A DNA stretch of 64,000 bases from Mauremys mutica (lineage: Eukaryota; Chordata; Testudines; Geoemydidae), in contig NC_059084.1 in assembly GCF_020497125.1 (NCBI RefSeq), forward strand, positions 40,370,399 through 40,434,398. The letters are read 5' to 3'. A program made the position numbers and the translations under genes. Shown here one piece after another: positions 31,521 through 44,592 of this stretch. The notes beneath the pieces are model-generated. The model saw only the letters and a program-made list of their open reading frames with translations, was not told where the DNA came from and did not search any database. The first letter of the stretch is position 1, and each line of letters begins with the position of its first letter.

Positions 31521-33786
31521 GTTTTTAAAAGACTGAGAACGCACTGTTCTTCCAAGTGCTGGCACTCACAGCCTATGGGAACTTGACCACTTAGATACAA
31601 AAGTCTTGCATGAATCACACAGTTTTCAAACTATTTAATGTGGTCCTTTGTGGATGACAAACTGGCCCAATGCAGAGCTCCAGATTACATTAATTCAGGG
31701 AGTAGTTTATGCATAGTCTCAACACAAGCTTTGTTTGCCCATTCCTGACAGTGCTGAGCACACACAGCTCCTGCTGGCTTCATAACCAGGATTCAGCTCC
31801 AAATTCATTTTGTGTAATTGACCTGGGCCCGATTCTTCACTCTTTGGATCTGATCCTGCCACTCTTACATGAGTAACCATAACTCACTCTAGTGACCATG
31901 CTGGCTTTGCTATGAGCATGTGCATGAGGATCTACTAGCTGTGTGAGTAAGGGCTTCAGGAGGAGGCCACTTTTGCAAGCAAAACTCAGTAGACAACCCG
32001 GTGGATTGAAGAAGACCCTTAGGGCTAGATCTACACTGCAGGTGGATGTGAGCCCCCCAGCCTGAGCACACAGACTTGCACTACCCACAGATGACCGAAA
32101 ACTAGCAGTGTAGATATTGTGTCTCAGGCAGCAGATCTGGCTCTCAAACACAGCTCATCCCCTGCATCTCTACAATGTCCACACTGCTAGTTTTAGTGCC
32201 CTAGCTGGAACCAAGCTAACTCCCATCTACGATATAGACATTCCCTTAAGGACCCAGTCCTGCCACCCTTATTCCTTTGGGCAATGTGTGATCGTTGCTG
32301 AGGAGGGCAGGAGAACTCTGAGACTAACTACTGGAGGAAGAGTTACTCACTCGAGTGCTGAAACATTAGCTGGTTATGTTAAACTTCAAGAATCCTCACT
32401 ATTCACACTGGTGTTCAAGGCGGGCAATGCTCTGGGGAGGCTGCAGTTGTTTGTGGAGATCAGTGAGATCACCCATAGGGACTTGTATCCCTAAACATGT
32501 TCTTTGGCTCACACTTATAGCTGCCTGCTGAGCCACAGAAGAAATGGCCCTTTGTTCTCAAGGCAGGTGAGAAACTTTCTTGATTTTATTAGAGACCTAA
32601 TAATGATATTGTCTCACGTTATTCTTTAAGCTGTGTATTGAGAGCTAGGTGGGATGCACTGTTCTTTACAATGGAAGTAAAGACATGGTCTTTTTTCCTA
32701 AGAGCCTATTGACTCAGCTGATCATGGCAAGACAAAATGCTAGGGGAGATAACAACAGGCAATGGATGGATGGAGTGGGACAGAACACACGCAACTGGGC
32801 AATGAGCATTGCTTGGCTAGTAGCACAGGCATCCTAGTTTCTTTCTTTCTTTCTTTCTTTCTTTCTTTCAGGACTGGAAATATTATTGGAGGCATTCTAG
32901 AATAAGGTGATGGTCCGAAGACTGAAATGAAGGAGGAGAGAGATGTTTGTGCAGAACTGGTTCAGGGAAGGCAGCTCATGGCTTTGGGTACCATTCCAGT
33001 GAAATGTAATGGGAATGAGGTGCCCAAACTGTCAGGCAGCTTTGAAAATCTCAGCCTGGCAGCCTGGGTAAGGGTGCAAAGATGCTAGTGAGAGAAGGGA
33101 ATAAAGGGGGCTTGGAAAGAAGTGGAATTATTGGGGTAGGGATCTGATGAGGGGTGTGTAGTGTGGCCGTGTAGATGTGGGTCCATCCAGGAGTTGGAAG
33201 AAAGGAATAGGAGATATTGACAGACTGGAATATTTTATGTTTTCCCATAAAGCTAGTGTGTGTTAGCTGGTGAAAGACCTGGTGTATCTGGGAGGGGGTT
33301 GCAAAGGAAAACGGTGAGGGAGATGCAGACCTCTTCCTATCTTTACCCATTGTTACTGAACTTTTCTTGTCCACCTGTTTCATCCTGCCCGTAAGTTCTC
33401 TGGGGCAGGTGCTGTCTCTTTACTACATGTGTGTGAAACACCCAGCACAACAGGGAAGTGATTGGTGATAGAGGCCTCTATATGCTACAGTGCTAGCACT
33501 ATTACTTCTTGTGCTGTGAATAACCAAGAAGGGGGCCTGGACCTTTGGATAAACATATGTATTGTAACCCACAATTCCTTGGGAATGTTTTTGATCTGGC
33601 TCCAGATAAATTTACAGAAAATGCTACCTATTGCTGACATGGCTTGTTTAATTTGAAATGGAGAATGGCTCTGAGTGCAGACTGTTGTTAAATTGACAGC
33701 AGAGCAGGTCAAATCTTGGAATTTCTATTCCACAGGAAATTCTACATTTTGAAACTTTCATTCATCCAAAACTGGAAGAAAAACTC
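31521..33786. other. Gene-free stretch with hairpin and (TTTC)n
   Basis: No gene. AAAACTAGCAGTGTAGAT at 32099 pairs with CCACACTGCTAGTTTT at 32178, suggesting a MITE remnant spanning about 32025-32215. A (TTTC)n array of about eight units lies at 32838-32870. Confidence 0.45.
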
Positions 33787-33875
33787 ATGCATCCGACGAA
33801 GTGGGTATTCACCCACGAAAGTTCATGCTCCAATACATCTGTTAGTCTATAAGGTGCCACAGGACTCTTTGCTGC
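33787..33875 (+). repeat. Penelope-like element 3' tail
   Basis: About 89 bp: GCATCCGACGAAGTGGGTAT, then CACGAAAGTTCATGCTCCAA and TATAAGGTGCCACAGGACTC. It is the same tail as at 53480-53570 (inverted there). Coding part absent. Confidence 0.75.
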
Positions 33876-34898
33876 TCATTTTTCTGAAATTTCCCATGAA
33901 ACCAACATGCCAAAACTCTCCTCAATTTGGAAATATTGGAACAACCTTACCAAAACATTTTATTTCAATCAGGTCAATATGTTTCATTTTTTAAAGTTTG
34001 AAGCCCTTTATTTTGACTTTATCATTTCAATGATTATATTATATTATATTAAACATTTTATATGTTTCAGTCAAAATACAACAACGTTGGTACATTCTAT
34101 TTTTTATTTACTTGAATCATCCTTTTTTGATGGAAAACTGCTATGTTGGAAAACTTTCACCCAGCTCTAGTCAACAGACTAGAGAGATTCCAGAGACTGC
34201 TGTGGTCATGATCCATATAAACATCAATAACATGGCAAAGGTGAAAAGGAGGCATGGGAAGCTAACCATACAGTACTAGGAGTTAGGGTTAAATACTTTG
34301 TTAATAGCAGTAGCCAAAAGTATTGCAGTATACCTATTTTAGGCTGTCATGTTTTGGATAATTAATGTAAAATTATTTAAAAGGATGAAAATTATAATAT
34401 TTGTTTGATTTTTATTTTCAGTACAAAAAATGAAGAGAAAAAGCATGAAAAAGAAAATTCCCTAAGACATAATGACTATCTAGCTGTCTAGTTAATCATT
34501 AATCATTACATTAAAAAATGGGCAAATTCTATGTGTTTGATTGCTGGAATTGTTAATCTCTTACTATCAACTCAATAAAAGCTTGGTATTTTTTTTTCAT
34601 TCCTTTTATATATAAAGGTAAACATTTCCATTGTTGATATTTGCCAAAGTTTTTAGTGGTAAATAGAATTATTATCATTGTGAGGGATGTGGAAGTTGTC
34701 TATATTATTTTATCAATATTCTCCGTTCATCAGTTTCTTTGTTTGTTTGAATTGATGTTGGTTGCTATATTGTTACAAAGAGGTTAACTCTCACAAAGTG
34801 GACTGCAGGTAGGCAGGAAGAAAGGTATAATTTTCAGATTGCACCATTCACCAATACTTATCAATACAATTTAGGTGTCAATTCCTTTGATGTTTACT
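33876..34898. other. A+T-rich gene-free stretch
   Basis: No gene or assignable repeat apart from A/T-rich dispersed words such as GGAAAACTTTCACCCAGCTC near 34148. Confidence 0.4.
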
Positions 34899-35427
34899 TG
34901 TGACTGGGTCCGAACCTCCAACTTGATATGGGGGTGGGGGGAGAGATTCAAGTGGGAAAACTGAATCAAACAACTTTGCAGTCAATGAAAACCAGAGGCT
35001 TGGAGCTTGGCAGAGACAAACAGAGGAAGAAGGAGAAAACAGACTGAATCCCAGTCCTAGAAGCATGGGTGTTTGAATAAACTTTAAGTAAGACAGGTAC
35101 ATGTAAGCCTTCTGTTGTTTAATTGTTATGCTTTGATTCCTGCTGTTGAGATTAAACGATACTTTGTTTTGAAAAGGCTGTTTTGTGGTCACTGGATTCA
35201 CCACTAGTCCCAGATCCCAAAGAGAAGCCTTGTACAGTAGCCAAATCCAGCTGGGCCTGAGGCGCAAACACAGTTGGTACCCAACGGGCTGTACCCTTGT
35301 CTGATAGTGGGAGAACTGTAGGATTCCACCCCAGAGAGGTGAAGGCAAGAGACCTGTCACCAGAACAGGTTGCCCTCAGGGAAACGCTGAGAGAGGTCAG
35401 AGGTGCTGCTGGCCCTGAACTGTGACA
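34899..35427 (+). repeat. Possible solo LTR
   Basis: Bounded by TGTGACTGGG and CTGAACTGTGACA, 529 bp, TG...CA. No target duplication was found, and ATTAAACGATAC near 35150 is only a weak signal. It could instead be part of another repeat. Confidence 0.35.
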
Positions 35428-36450
35428 ACCATTATTAACTGGTCATTTGTTTCATGATGATTTCTATCAATCAAAGCATCTAACTGAAGCTATAACCTGC
35501 TTCTGAAACAAGATTCATGCAGATATTCCTTTATGCCAATGCAGAGTAACATTCTTGTTAGTAGTAGTTACCATGTTCATTTTGCTATTCCCTATAGGGC
35601 TAGGTATTAGATAAACATAGAATAAAAGAAAGTCTCTGTTCCAAAGAATTTTTACTCTAAATAGAGAAGTCAGGTAAAACATAGGGGAAAGGGAGAAAAC
35701 ATTGATTTCAGTTCTCACACATGGACTACAGGTTAATCCACATGAATCTGATTATGAAATCAGGCCCTGAGGAATGGAGTGTGAATACATTCCGTGTGAA
35801 ATATTTATGACTTTCCAGCATTAGACTCAAGAAAATCATGATCCAAGTGAATGGGATTTTTGTCTCAAGTAATCTTGATCGCACAGATCAACATTCTTAT
35901 ACATGTTGAGTTAGTACCTCACTGCTTGAATGGTCGTATTGAAATCAGCAATGAGACTGGAATTTTCAAGTGCATAAATCTAATTGAAAGCAAGAAGCAT
36001 AAATCTCTTAGGTTTCTTTGAAAATCCCAGCCTGAGAGAAAAGGTAACAGATTCTCTTTTGAAATTAATGGCGCCCATTGGTGACTAAGGTATCATTGAA
36101 CAAAGGGGTGGAGTCGGATGCATAGTCCTTTATTTCATTCAAGCCCACTCGAAATGACTGTGATTCAGAATAAATACTTTGTCCAGCTCTAGTTATGAGT
36201 TGAGTTGAGGGAGAAAAGTGATTCTGTTTCATGAAAGATTTCAATCTTTTGAAATTGGGTTTCATTCCAAATGAAAACCACAATTTTTGACATTTTCTGT
36301 GGAAGGGAATGGTACCCCGTTTGCAGGCCTATTTGGTTGCTGTGGTTCCCTAGAACCACAGACCTTTGAAGAAAGGTATCCAATCTTGGTTGATAGGAGA
36401 CCTATAGATGGTGGATACACCATGTAATACCTGTCTCTGTTTGTCTTCCA
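35428..36450. other. 5' flank of the OR pseudogene
   Basis: No gene. A splice-acceptor-like CTGTTTGTCTTCCAG ends at 36451, 17 bases before the first in-frame ATG of the OR. Confidence 0.45.
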
Positions 36451-36468
36451 GTGAACACTTATGAAAAA

Positions 36469-37408
36469 ATGATTATCTTGAATCAAACTGTGGTAACTGA
36501 GTTTTTTCTCCTGGTATTTTCTGCCTCTCCAGAGAGGCAGATTTTACTCTTTGTGGCACTGTTAGCCATTTATCTGGTCACTGTGGTGGGAAACCTCCTC
36601 ATTATCCTTGTAACTTTGGTGGATCCCACCCTTCATACCTCCATGTACTTTTTCCTCTCTAATTTGTCTGCCTTAGAGGTCGGTTAAACCTCGGTCACTG
36701 TCCCCCAAAATGCTGGTGAGCCTCATCTCAAGGGAAAAACGCATGTCCTTTGCCGGCTGTGCCATGAAAATGGGCTTCTTCCTTTGCTTTGGGAGCACAG
36801 AGTCTTCCTTTCTGGACATCATGGTGTATGATCGCTACGTGGCAATATGCAATCCCCTGTGTTATACCATGATTATGAACAAGAAGGTGTGTATTCTGCT
36901 GGCAACCACTTCCTGGACTATCGGCATCCCGGCCCAGGTAGTGAAGACCAGTTTGGTATTCATCTTACCCTTCTGTAGCTCCAAAGAGGTCAACCATTTC
37001 TTCTGTGATCCGGCCCCTCTGCTGCTGCTGGCCTGTGCTGACACCTCCATGAATGAAACCTTGACTTACATCATGGTCACTTTCTTTGGAATGGTGTCCT
37101 TTGCCCTGATCCTGTTGTCCTACATCCGGATCATCACCACCATCCTCATGATGCCATCAGCTGAGGGCAAGAGGAAAACCTTCTCCACCTGTTCCTCCCA
37201 CCTCATCGTTGTGGCTTTATTCTATGGTTCTGGCATCCTCCTTTATTTACAACCAAGATCCAGTGAATTTCCAGATGGCAGTAAACTTCTCTCCCTGTTT
37301 TACACTGTTTTGCCTGCCATGTTGAACCCTTTTATCTACAGCCTGGGGAACATGGATATTCAAAGGGCCTTGAAGAGAAATATGTGGAACAAAATGGTTC
37401 CTCGCTAG
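36469..37408 (+). pseudogene. Olfactory receptor pseudogene, family-10-like
   Basis: From the ATG at 36469 the frame encodes [11 protein letters not shown]1 with [10 protein letters not shown] and the TM2 block [19 protein letters not shown] then stops it at about 36685. A run of five C at about 36702 adds one base relative to the usual VTVPKML wording and shifts the frame. The rest is open from 36710 to 37408: MVYDRYVAICNPL, FFCDPAPLLLLACADTS, KTFSTCSSHLIVVALFYGSG and PAMLNPFIYSL. Thus two lesions a few codons apart break an otherwise full OR. The C-terminal blocks resemble OR10-type receptors. Both lesions would need to be errors for the gene to be functional, which I think unlikely. Confidence 0.88.
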
Positions 37409-38419
37409 CGCTGAGTGGGAAACAGATTTTTCAGCCTGTTCTCCTTCAGGATTAATCTAAAGCCTACTAAAATTTTTCACAAACAACAAGAGCAAGACCC
37501 ACCCACCCCAGAATAGCCGGGTCATTAAAGCCATGGGCAGCAGATATAATAGGCCAGGGAAGACTAATCCCCCCCTAACCCAGGCTGTGGTCCCACTTAT
37601 ACTCTGCTGCAAGGCCCCATCCTCTCCCCCAAAGCCAGTGGGGGCTCAGCTCTGGGTTTCCTGGGTCAAAACAGGGAGAGCAGGGATTTGAACTCAGCTC
37701 ACCCACGTCCTCTGAAGCACCAAGCTATAGCCTCCAGCTCTGTAGAGCTTTACATATGGAATTATTTATACAAAGTGGAACAGCTACCACCAACATGATT
37801 GCTAGACTGACCCCAGACTCCCCAGATTAGTGTCCTAACCCCAGTCTACCCTTGGGGTGGACTCTCTTCTTCAGTTCAGCTCCCATTCTAGACCAATGAA
37901 ACATTCATCAAAACCTAAACTTTCCCTCCAGAATTTCCATTTCAACAAATTGAAATTTTCCACTGGGGGAAAAAAAATAATTGAAAAATCTCCAGTGACC
38001 TCTAGTCCTCAGAGAATGTGACTTGTCTAATAAGCATACTGCTGGGGGCACAATTGGCAGAAGTGCCTATTGGTTTTGGCCGCCTTAGTGACTGAATTGA
38101 GACTCCTTGGACATGATTTCTGAGGTGGGCTGAGCTCTCCCAGTGACCTTTGCTGCTGTTGTGAGCACTCAACACTTCTGAAAATTGCACTGCAGACCTA
38201 TCAAGTTGGTGGCCGCCCACAAAAGTCCTGATGGAACATCACATAACATCAAAGCACAAGCTACAGAAATTGTTCATATGGAAATGTGACATTAGGATAC
38301 CATTAGTAACTGGATTAAGGGTTAAGAACTGTAGATCTAGCCCACGACCCCAGCTCCAGGAGTGATGGAATTACAGCAGAATCTCAGTTTTTAAATTTTT
38401 TTAAACAAAAGTAATTTTC
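37409..38419. other. Gene-free stretch
   Basis: No gene seen. ATTTCCATTTCAACAAATTG near 37926 is part of the dispersed A/T-rich repeat noted elsewhere. Confidence 0.4.
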
Positions 38420-39311
38420 TGTCATAAACAGATAGTTAAGGATTAAGGTCTCTTTTACCTGTAAAGGGTTAACATGCAGTACCTGATGACCACCTGACCA
38501 GAGGACCAATCAGAGACAAGATAATTTCAAATCTCTGTGGAGGGAAGCCTTTGTCTGTGTTCTTTGTTGGAGCTCTCTTTGGATCTAAGAGAGGCCAGTC
38601 AAGTCTCCAAGTTCTCCTGGAATAGTTCCTACTATTTAATAGTGAGTATTAATTAGAAAGGCGGGTTAGTCTTTTGAGTTGCTTTCTATATTTGCAATTG
38701 TGTGTTTGCTAAAGGAAATTCTTTATTCCTGTTTGCTGTTACTTTGCTTTTACTGAGAAAGAAAGGAGGGGGGATTCTCTCCAGAGATTGATAAATTTAG
38801 ACCCTGTGTATTGTTCCAGCTTGGTATCACAGAGACAGTTACTTTCTTTTTATTCTTTAATAAATTATTTTCTTTGGACTTGGTTAATTCCTTCTCTTGT
38901 GGAGATTCAAGGGAAGGGGAGGGGGGAAGTGGGCTGCTTCCCTGTGTGCAGAGATTCACGGAGTTTGAATCAAGGTATTTTCCTAAGGACTAGGGAAGGG
39001 GAGGGGGAGGTGAGTCCCTCTTTGTGTTGAGTCAAGGATTTGACTCGGTGTAATCTCTCTAGAGCAGGCTGGAGAGAGGGAAGGGGGGAGGGGAACTGGC
39101 TGTTTCTCTCTCTCTGGTGAGATTCAAGGTGTTTGGATCTGTGTTCCCCAGGGGAAGTTTTTGGGGGAACAGGGAGTGTGTCAGACACTTAAAAACTGAC
39201 TGGTGGCAGCTTTTACTAGATCTAAACTAGGATTTTAGTTTAGAAGAAGGATTCATGCAGGTCCCCATTTTTGGAACCCAACAGCTCTAAGTGGGGGTGA
39301 GACCTATGACA
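38420..39311 (+). repeat. Solo LTR of Gmr1-like type
   Basis: Starts TGTCATAAACAGATAG and ends GACCTATGACA; 892 bp. TTTTC occurs on both sides (38415-38419 and 39312-39316), a 5-bp target duplication typical of Ty3 elements. The start and the long purine-rich part (GGGAAGTGGGCTGCTTCCCT near 38925) match the 5' LTR at 1611-2376. No internal element sequence is present, so it arose by LTR-LTR recombination. Confidence 0.85.
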
Positions 39312-40160
39312 TTTTCTATTCTTCGTGCACTGGAAAGCTAGAAAACAACCCATAACTAAGACGATAGCAAATGCAACCAATACAACATCTGCCTGAGTCT
39401 GCAGAGAACCTGATACACTGAAAATGTTAACTTCAGATGCGGAGTTAACTCTACCACATGGATCAATTCTGAGAGATACAACCCAGGTTTTTACAGATGT
39501 GCCACCAATTCTCCCCACTCTTTCTAGGAGTACCTCTGAAGTTGCCTGCCTCATGCTGGAGTAGGTGCTTTCTCTGGGTGGGTGTCTGTGACTGAGCCTT
39601 TCCCCGCTCTCTGATCCCTCACGATCCCTGTTATGTTATCTAGCTGCCGCAGAGCTAATGTGTATATATTCATCAGCCAATCTCCCAGCTGGGTGCCCAC
39701 CTCACACATTTCTATGAACCATGATCTCAAGATCTTCGACTATTTCAGGGTTATTAAAATTGGATGGAGGTTCTAAGCAATAAGAATCTCAAATATAGAA
39801 ACAAACATAAAACTAGGGATCATGGTACAGATACTCAGGTCACGTCAACTGGAATAGCTACATAGCACTAGGCAAATTTACACCATCTGGCCTCATTGAC
39901 TCCAATGGTACTGTGACAGATTTACACAAAGTATGTGTGTGGGCAGGACTGATGTACAACAGATATGGATCTGGCCCCTTTGGCTCCAATGGAGCGACAG
40001 CTGATTTACACCACATGGGGATCTGACCCTTCTTATTGGTTCAGTCTCTCTGACATACCTACAATCAGTGTGAAATAAACAGTTTTAAGATGGCATATAG
40101 CATCACACCTGCAGTGTAATGTGCCTTTTATTTTTGTGTTCATGTTCATAGAATTTCTGA

Positions 40161-40215
<55 letters not shown>

Positions 40216-41799
40216 CCGGGCCATCCATCCCTATAAAATTTGACATTCAGATACAGAAAAATCTCTGCAACACTGAATTCCTCCAAAGTTCGGTCCCCAG
40301 TGGAAATGAATCGCTCCTTAGCCATTAAAAGTTACACTCTAGCAATTAATCCCATGGGGCAAAGAGCTAAGAACATGCCAACTGGATAGAAACTTTTATC
40401 TTTCATTCAGTTCAGATTCACGGGCAAATAAAATGGATTTGAAATTGTTTTAGGGGACATATCCCCAGATGGTGTCAATCAGCAGTAGCCCCAGTGGAGT
40501 TAATGAGGCCTTTTTCTCAACTGGTGAAAACTGACATAGCTTCATCGCTTTTTTAGGGCCAGATCCCCAGCTAATGTAAAACAAAATACCTCCATTGAAA
40601 TCAAAGGGCCACATCTCCACTTGGTGTACAAAGCCCGAACTTCTCTGAACTCAATGGAACTGTGCCAGTTTACACCATTTTAGGACATTACACTAAGCTT
40701 TTAGTGTTTGCCTCCAGTTATCTCTTAGTGACCAACATCAAACAGCCAGAGCAGCCTCAGCTGTGGGTTCCTGTAGTGGCTGCATCCCAAGAGCTGCTGA
40801 CGAAATGCAGGAGAGAAAAAAGTTTCTACTCCCCCAGAGCTGTTTATGTGGCATTAATAAAGGAACAGACTATTCCAGGCCTGCTGGGGCTCTGGTGCCA
40901 CTGGGCTCTGAGCTGTTGTAGGTCACATGTCTGTACTACCAATATCTATTCTATTCTGCAATCCCGTTGGGATGCCACATGGGACTCAGCCCTGCCTTGT
41001 TTTCAATCCAGGGTTCTTTCAGGGATGCTGCCATCATGTGAGATTCAGGCTGGGTGCTCCTCCCCCTCTGTGGTGTATAGTGTCAGCTAGGGCAGCTTGT
41101 CAAGGTGGATTGTTCCTGAGGTGAGATCAGATTCAGCTATTTAGCTCCAGACAAGGTATATCCTGTGCTATGACTGTGTCTGAATCCTGCACAGGCAAGG
41201 ATCAATTTCTGAGATGGGAGGGATTTGCAATCCCCAATCCCATTTACTCCTTCACATTTCAGCCAAGCCTGCCCAAAGAGGGGAGCACCCATCTGTGGAA
41301 TGGGTCCCCATCTGCTAGGAACTGCAGAGAGACCCAGCAACTCAGTGAATATCGCGAAGAGACTGGGAGACAGCAGCTGGATAACATAGTGATGAGACAT
41401 TATCAACAGATGCAAAGACAGACAGTGACAGAAGAATCCTGGCAGTGGACTGCCCAATGCTTCTGAGCCTGGGAAACAGTCCACAAAAACCAATACTGTA
41501 AGTCTGCTATTTCAGTTAAATATGCTTGGGTGCTAATATACTGATGCAATGTAATACTAGAACTATGAGTTACAATTGGAACTCTTTGAAACTTTTAGTA
41601 TCATTTAATCAAATATCTAGAGCTGCCCATTTTTTTCCAGCATAAAAATTGCTCTTTTCATTGAAATTGTAGAAACCAAGCCATTTTTTGGTTTAGTGAA
41701 TCAAGAACCAAACAGTTTCTGATAAAAAATGCTGAAAACTGAAAAATTTTCACTGAGTTTTTAAAAAAAAAAGAAAAAAATTTCCAATAGATACATTGA
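39312..41799. other. Gene-free stretch with dispersed GTGTAAAT-type repeat and (GAAA)n
   Basis: No gene. Several copies of a short ancient repeat with words like AAATTTACACCATCTGGCCT and GCTGATTTACACCACATGGG lie at about 39880-40030 and 40460-40680; similar ones occur near 2860, 42780, 48900 and 60370-60500. A (GAAA)n array of about 14 units is at 40159-40215. Confidence 0.5.
40159..40215 (+). repeat. (GAAA)n microsatellite
   Basis: About 14 perfect tandem GAAA units. Confidence 0.95.
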
Positions 41800-43017
41800 T
41801 ATTAAGTATAGCAAAGACCTATCACAATTTTTTTTCAATTAAAGCCCACTTTTCCTTTGAAATAATTTAAATAGAAAATTAAATTACATTAAATAGAATT
41901 CCCCATAGTGAAAACTAATATTTAAGCCAGTGGGCCAGCATTGATATTGTCCAATAACACCCTCTGTTCCAATCACGTTTATTGCTCTTTCAAAAAGATT
42001 CTTGCAGAATGCTAAAACTGAGGAAGCGGCAATGTTAGTATCTATACATAAAGGTATCTTTAAACTGAGGCATGGAGAGCTGAAGCCCCCAGCCAAAACC
42101 AGTCTCTGCTCAATGACACAGAAGAGGGCAATGTGGCTAGACCCCAGATCTCCTGTTCTAGCATCGTATCCTCTGTCCCACACTGATGCCCGCTAACCAG
42201 AAATACTCTTAACAGGTGGACAGCACAGAAACATAGTAAGACACAGCCTGCGTCCCGGAGAGCTTCCAACTGGAGTAGGCAGGACAGAGAAAGATAGGGA
42301 GAAAAAATAGAGGTACAGGAAGGCCCACGGTCACGCAGCAAGTCAGTGGCAGAACCTAGAATAGAAACCAAGTCTCCTGATGGCCACGGAAAGGCAAAGG
42401 CCACATATACAGTCACAGAGGGAAATTAAACAACGTAGAAGTGACTGAGTGATGCTGTTAGCCCCTCATCACACAGCACTGGAAATGCTGCTGGGATCTG
42501 GTGCCACAGATCAGTTTTGGAACAGGTAGCAGGCCATCTCTGTTGTGTTGCAGTGGAACACTTACAACTGAGTTGTCATTGAGGATGCTTTCTGAGTCCA
42601 GGACATATTTCTTCAGAAACTGGAAATCAGGCAGCATTTGCTTTTTAATACATTACCTCCACATCCAAGTTTGCATATTTCCCCAGTAGGGGAAATAGCT
42701 TGGCTAGATCATTGGGGTGGGACGTGCTTTGCTCTATCTATCACACAGCATTTTATCAAGTCACAAACTGAGCCTGATCTTCAAATGGTGTAAACTGATG
42801 CAACTCCATTGACATTAAGGGAACCATGCCAATTTACACTCGTGTGTTATGTTGCCATTCCTAGTCAATAGCAGTGACAAATGCTGTGCACCTTTCACAC
42901 TCCTACAGTGAGATATTCCTGAGGGAAATCAGGGCCATACTTAGGGTGTAGATGTAATCCTGACTGTTGTCTTTGTTCTTCCCTCCACATTCATCACACA
43001 ATGAACTGAGGAAGAAA

Positions 43018-43186
43018 ATGTCCAAACAAACCACCGTGACCGAGTTCCTTCTCCTGGGATCCTCTGATGTTTGGGAGCTGCAGATTTTATACTTCTTGGT
43101 GTTTCTAGTGATTTACCTGGCAGCCCTGATGGGCAATTTTCTGATCATCACAGTCATAGCCCTCGACCACCATTTTCACACCCCCA
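43018..43186 (+). pseudogene. OR14-type receptor fragment (N-terminus and TM1 only)
   Basis: From ATG 43018 it encodes MSKQTTVTEFLLLGSSDVWE and TM1 up to DHHFHTP, closely matching residues 1-56 of the OR at 44593. Receptor sequence stops at about 43186, where the codons for MYFF should follow and TTTTCCTTTGAAATAATTT begins instead. The splice acceptor CCTCCACAG of the full copies reads CCTCCACAT here, so it is lost as well. The breakpoint is the same as in the remnant of unit B, so truncation came before the larger duplication. Confidence 0.85.
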
Positions 43187-44124
43187 GTTTTCCTTTGAAA
43201 TAATTTAAACAGAAAATATCTGAATATTCCAGATTAGAAACTTTGATTTCAACCAGGTTGGGAATATTAACATTATCCAGTAATAGTAAAATTTGAACCC
43301 AGACACTCTACTGCAACTGTGTATATTTGTGTTTCAAAGGTACACTTATTGAATGGCAATACTGAGAAAGCAGGAAAGTTGTTAGCCCACAGCATATTTA
43401 CTAAGCATACTAGTGCCTTAGATGGAGAACAGAGAATTGAAGCCCTCCCACCAAAGCCTGTCTCTCTTATCCCAGCCAAGGACATAGAGGAGATGAATGG
43501 GATTAGAATCTAGATCTCCTGCTCTAGAGCCGTATCCTCTGTCCCACACTGCTGCCGGCTAAACACATATGCTGTAAATGGGAACATACATGTAACAAGA
43601 CACAGCCCATCCTACACAGAGGTCACAGTCCAAGCAGACCAAGCAGAGAAAGGGTCAGAGGGGAAACAGAGGCACAGGGGGGAAGTGACTGGCTCAAGAT
43701 CACAGAGCAGGTCAGTGGCAGAGACAATAATAAACCACAGGTGTCCTGATGGCCAGTGACCCACACAGACATAAAATGACAGAGGTAAACGTTGCAGCAA
43801 AGAGGTAGCTGAGTGATGCTACAACCCCATTGTTACAGTTAGATTGAAGTGGGATCTTGTGTCACAAATCAATACATACGCAGGCAACAGGTTATCTATG
43901 TGGTGCTGCAGTGGAATCACGAAAGACAAGCTCTCATAAACGATGCTGAGCAAGTCTATGTCATATTTCCCCGGAGAGTGGATATCAGGCTGTGTTGGCA
44001 GGCTGTTTGTAGCAAGAGAGAATCCAGCTTGCCTAGAATGTTGCATTGGGTTGTACTTTGATCCATCCTTCACACAGCATTTTATCAAGCCCAATCCTGG
44101 GGCAGATCTTTAGATGGTGCAAAC

Positions 44125-44378
44125 TGCAGTGGGGGAGGTTTAGGTTGGATAGTTGAAGAAACTTTTTCACTCAGAGAGTGGTGAAACACTGGAATGTGTT
44201 ACCTAGGGAGGTGGTGGAATCTCCTTCCTTAGAGGTTTTTAAGGTCAGGCTTGACAAAGCCCTGGCTGGGATGATGTAGTTGGGAATTGGACCTGCTTTG
44301 AGCAGGGGGTTGGACTAGATGACCTCCTGAGGTCCTTTCCAACCCCAATATACTATGATATTCTATGATTCTATGATG
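44125..44378 (+). repeat. CR1 3' end inserted in the OR upstream block
   Basis: Begins with GCAGTGGGGGAGGTTTAGGT and ends TTCTATGATTCTATGATG, a CR1 terminus. The paralogous site in unit B reads GTGCAAACTGATGCACCTCC without it, so it inserted after the duplication. Confidence 0.85.
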
Positions 44379-44550
44379 CAGCTTCATTGACTTTAAGGGA
44401 GCCATGTCAATTTGCACGTGTGTGATAACTCACAACTCCTAGTTAAATAGCAGTGACGAGTGCTGGGCATTGTTGACACTCACATTGAGATATTGCTGCG
44501 GGGAATCAGGGCCACTCCCTCTCTCACTCTAATCCCCACCACTGTCTATG

Positions 44551-44565
44551 TCCTTCCCTCCACAG
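44551..44565 (+). promoter_or_regulatory. Probable splice acceptor of the OR14 gene
   Basis: TCCTTCCCTCCACAG ends at 44565, 27 bases before the ATG at 44593. The in-frame ATG at 44548 lies inside this tract and would be intronic, so the later start is chosen. Confidence 0.65.
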
Positions 44566-44592
44566 CCATCACACAATGAACTGAGAAAGAAA

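Noticed and set aside
31837..32494. Opposed frames of 104 and 125 codons
   Set aside because: They overlap an inverted repeat of a MITE remnant and show no family signature.
44548..44592. Upstream in-frame start of the OR14 gene (and the same at 51049)
   Set aside because: The ATG lies in the pyrimidine tract of the splice acceptor and would be removed with the intron.
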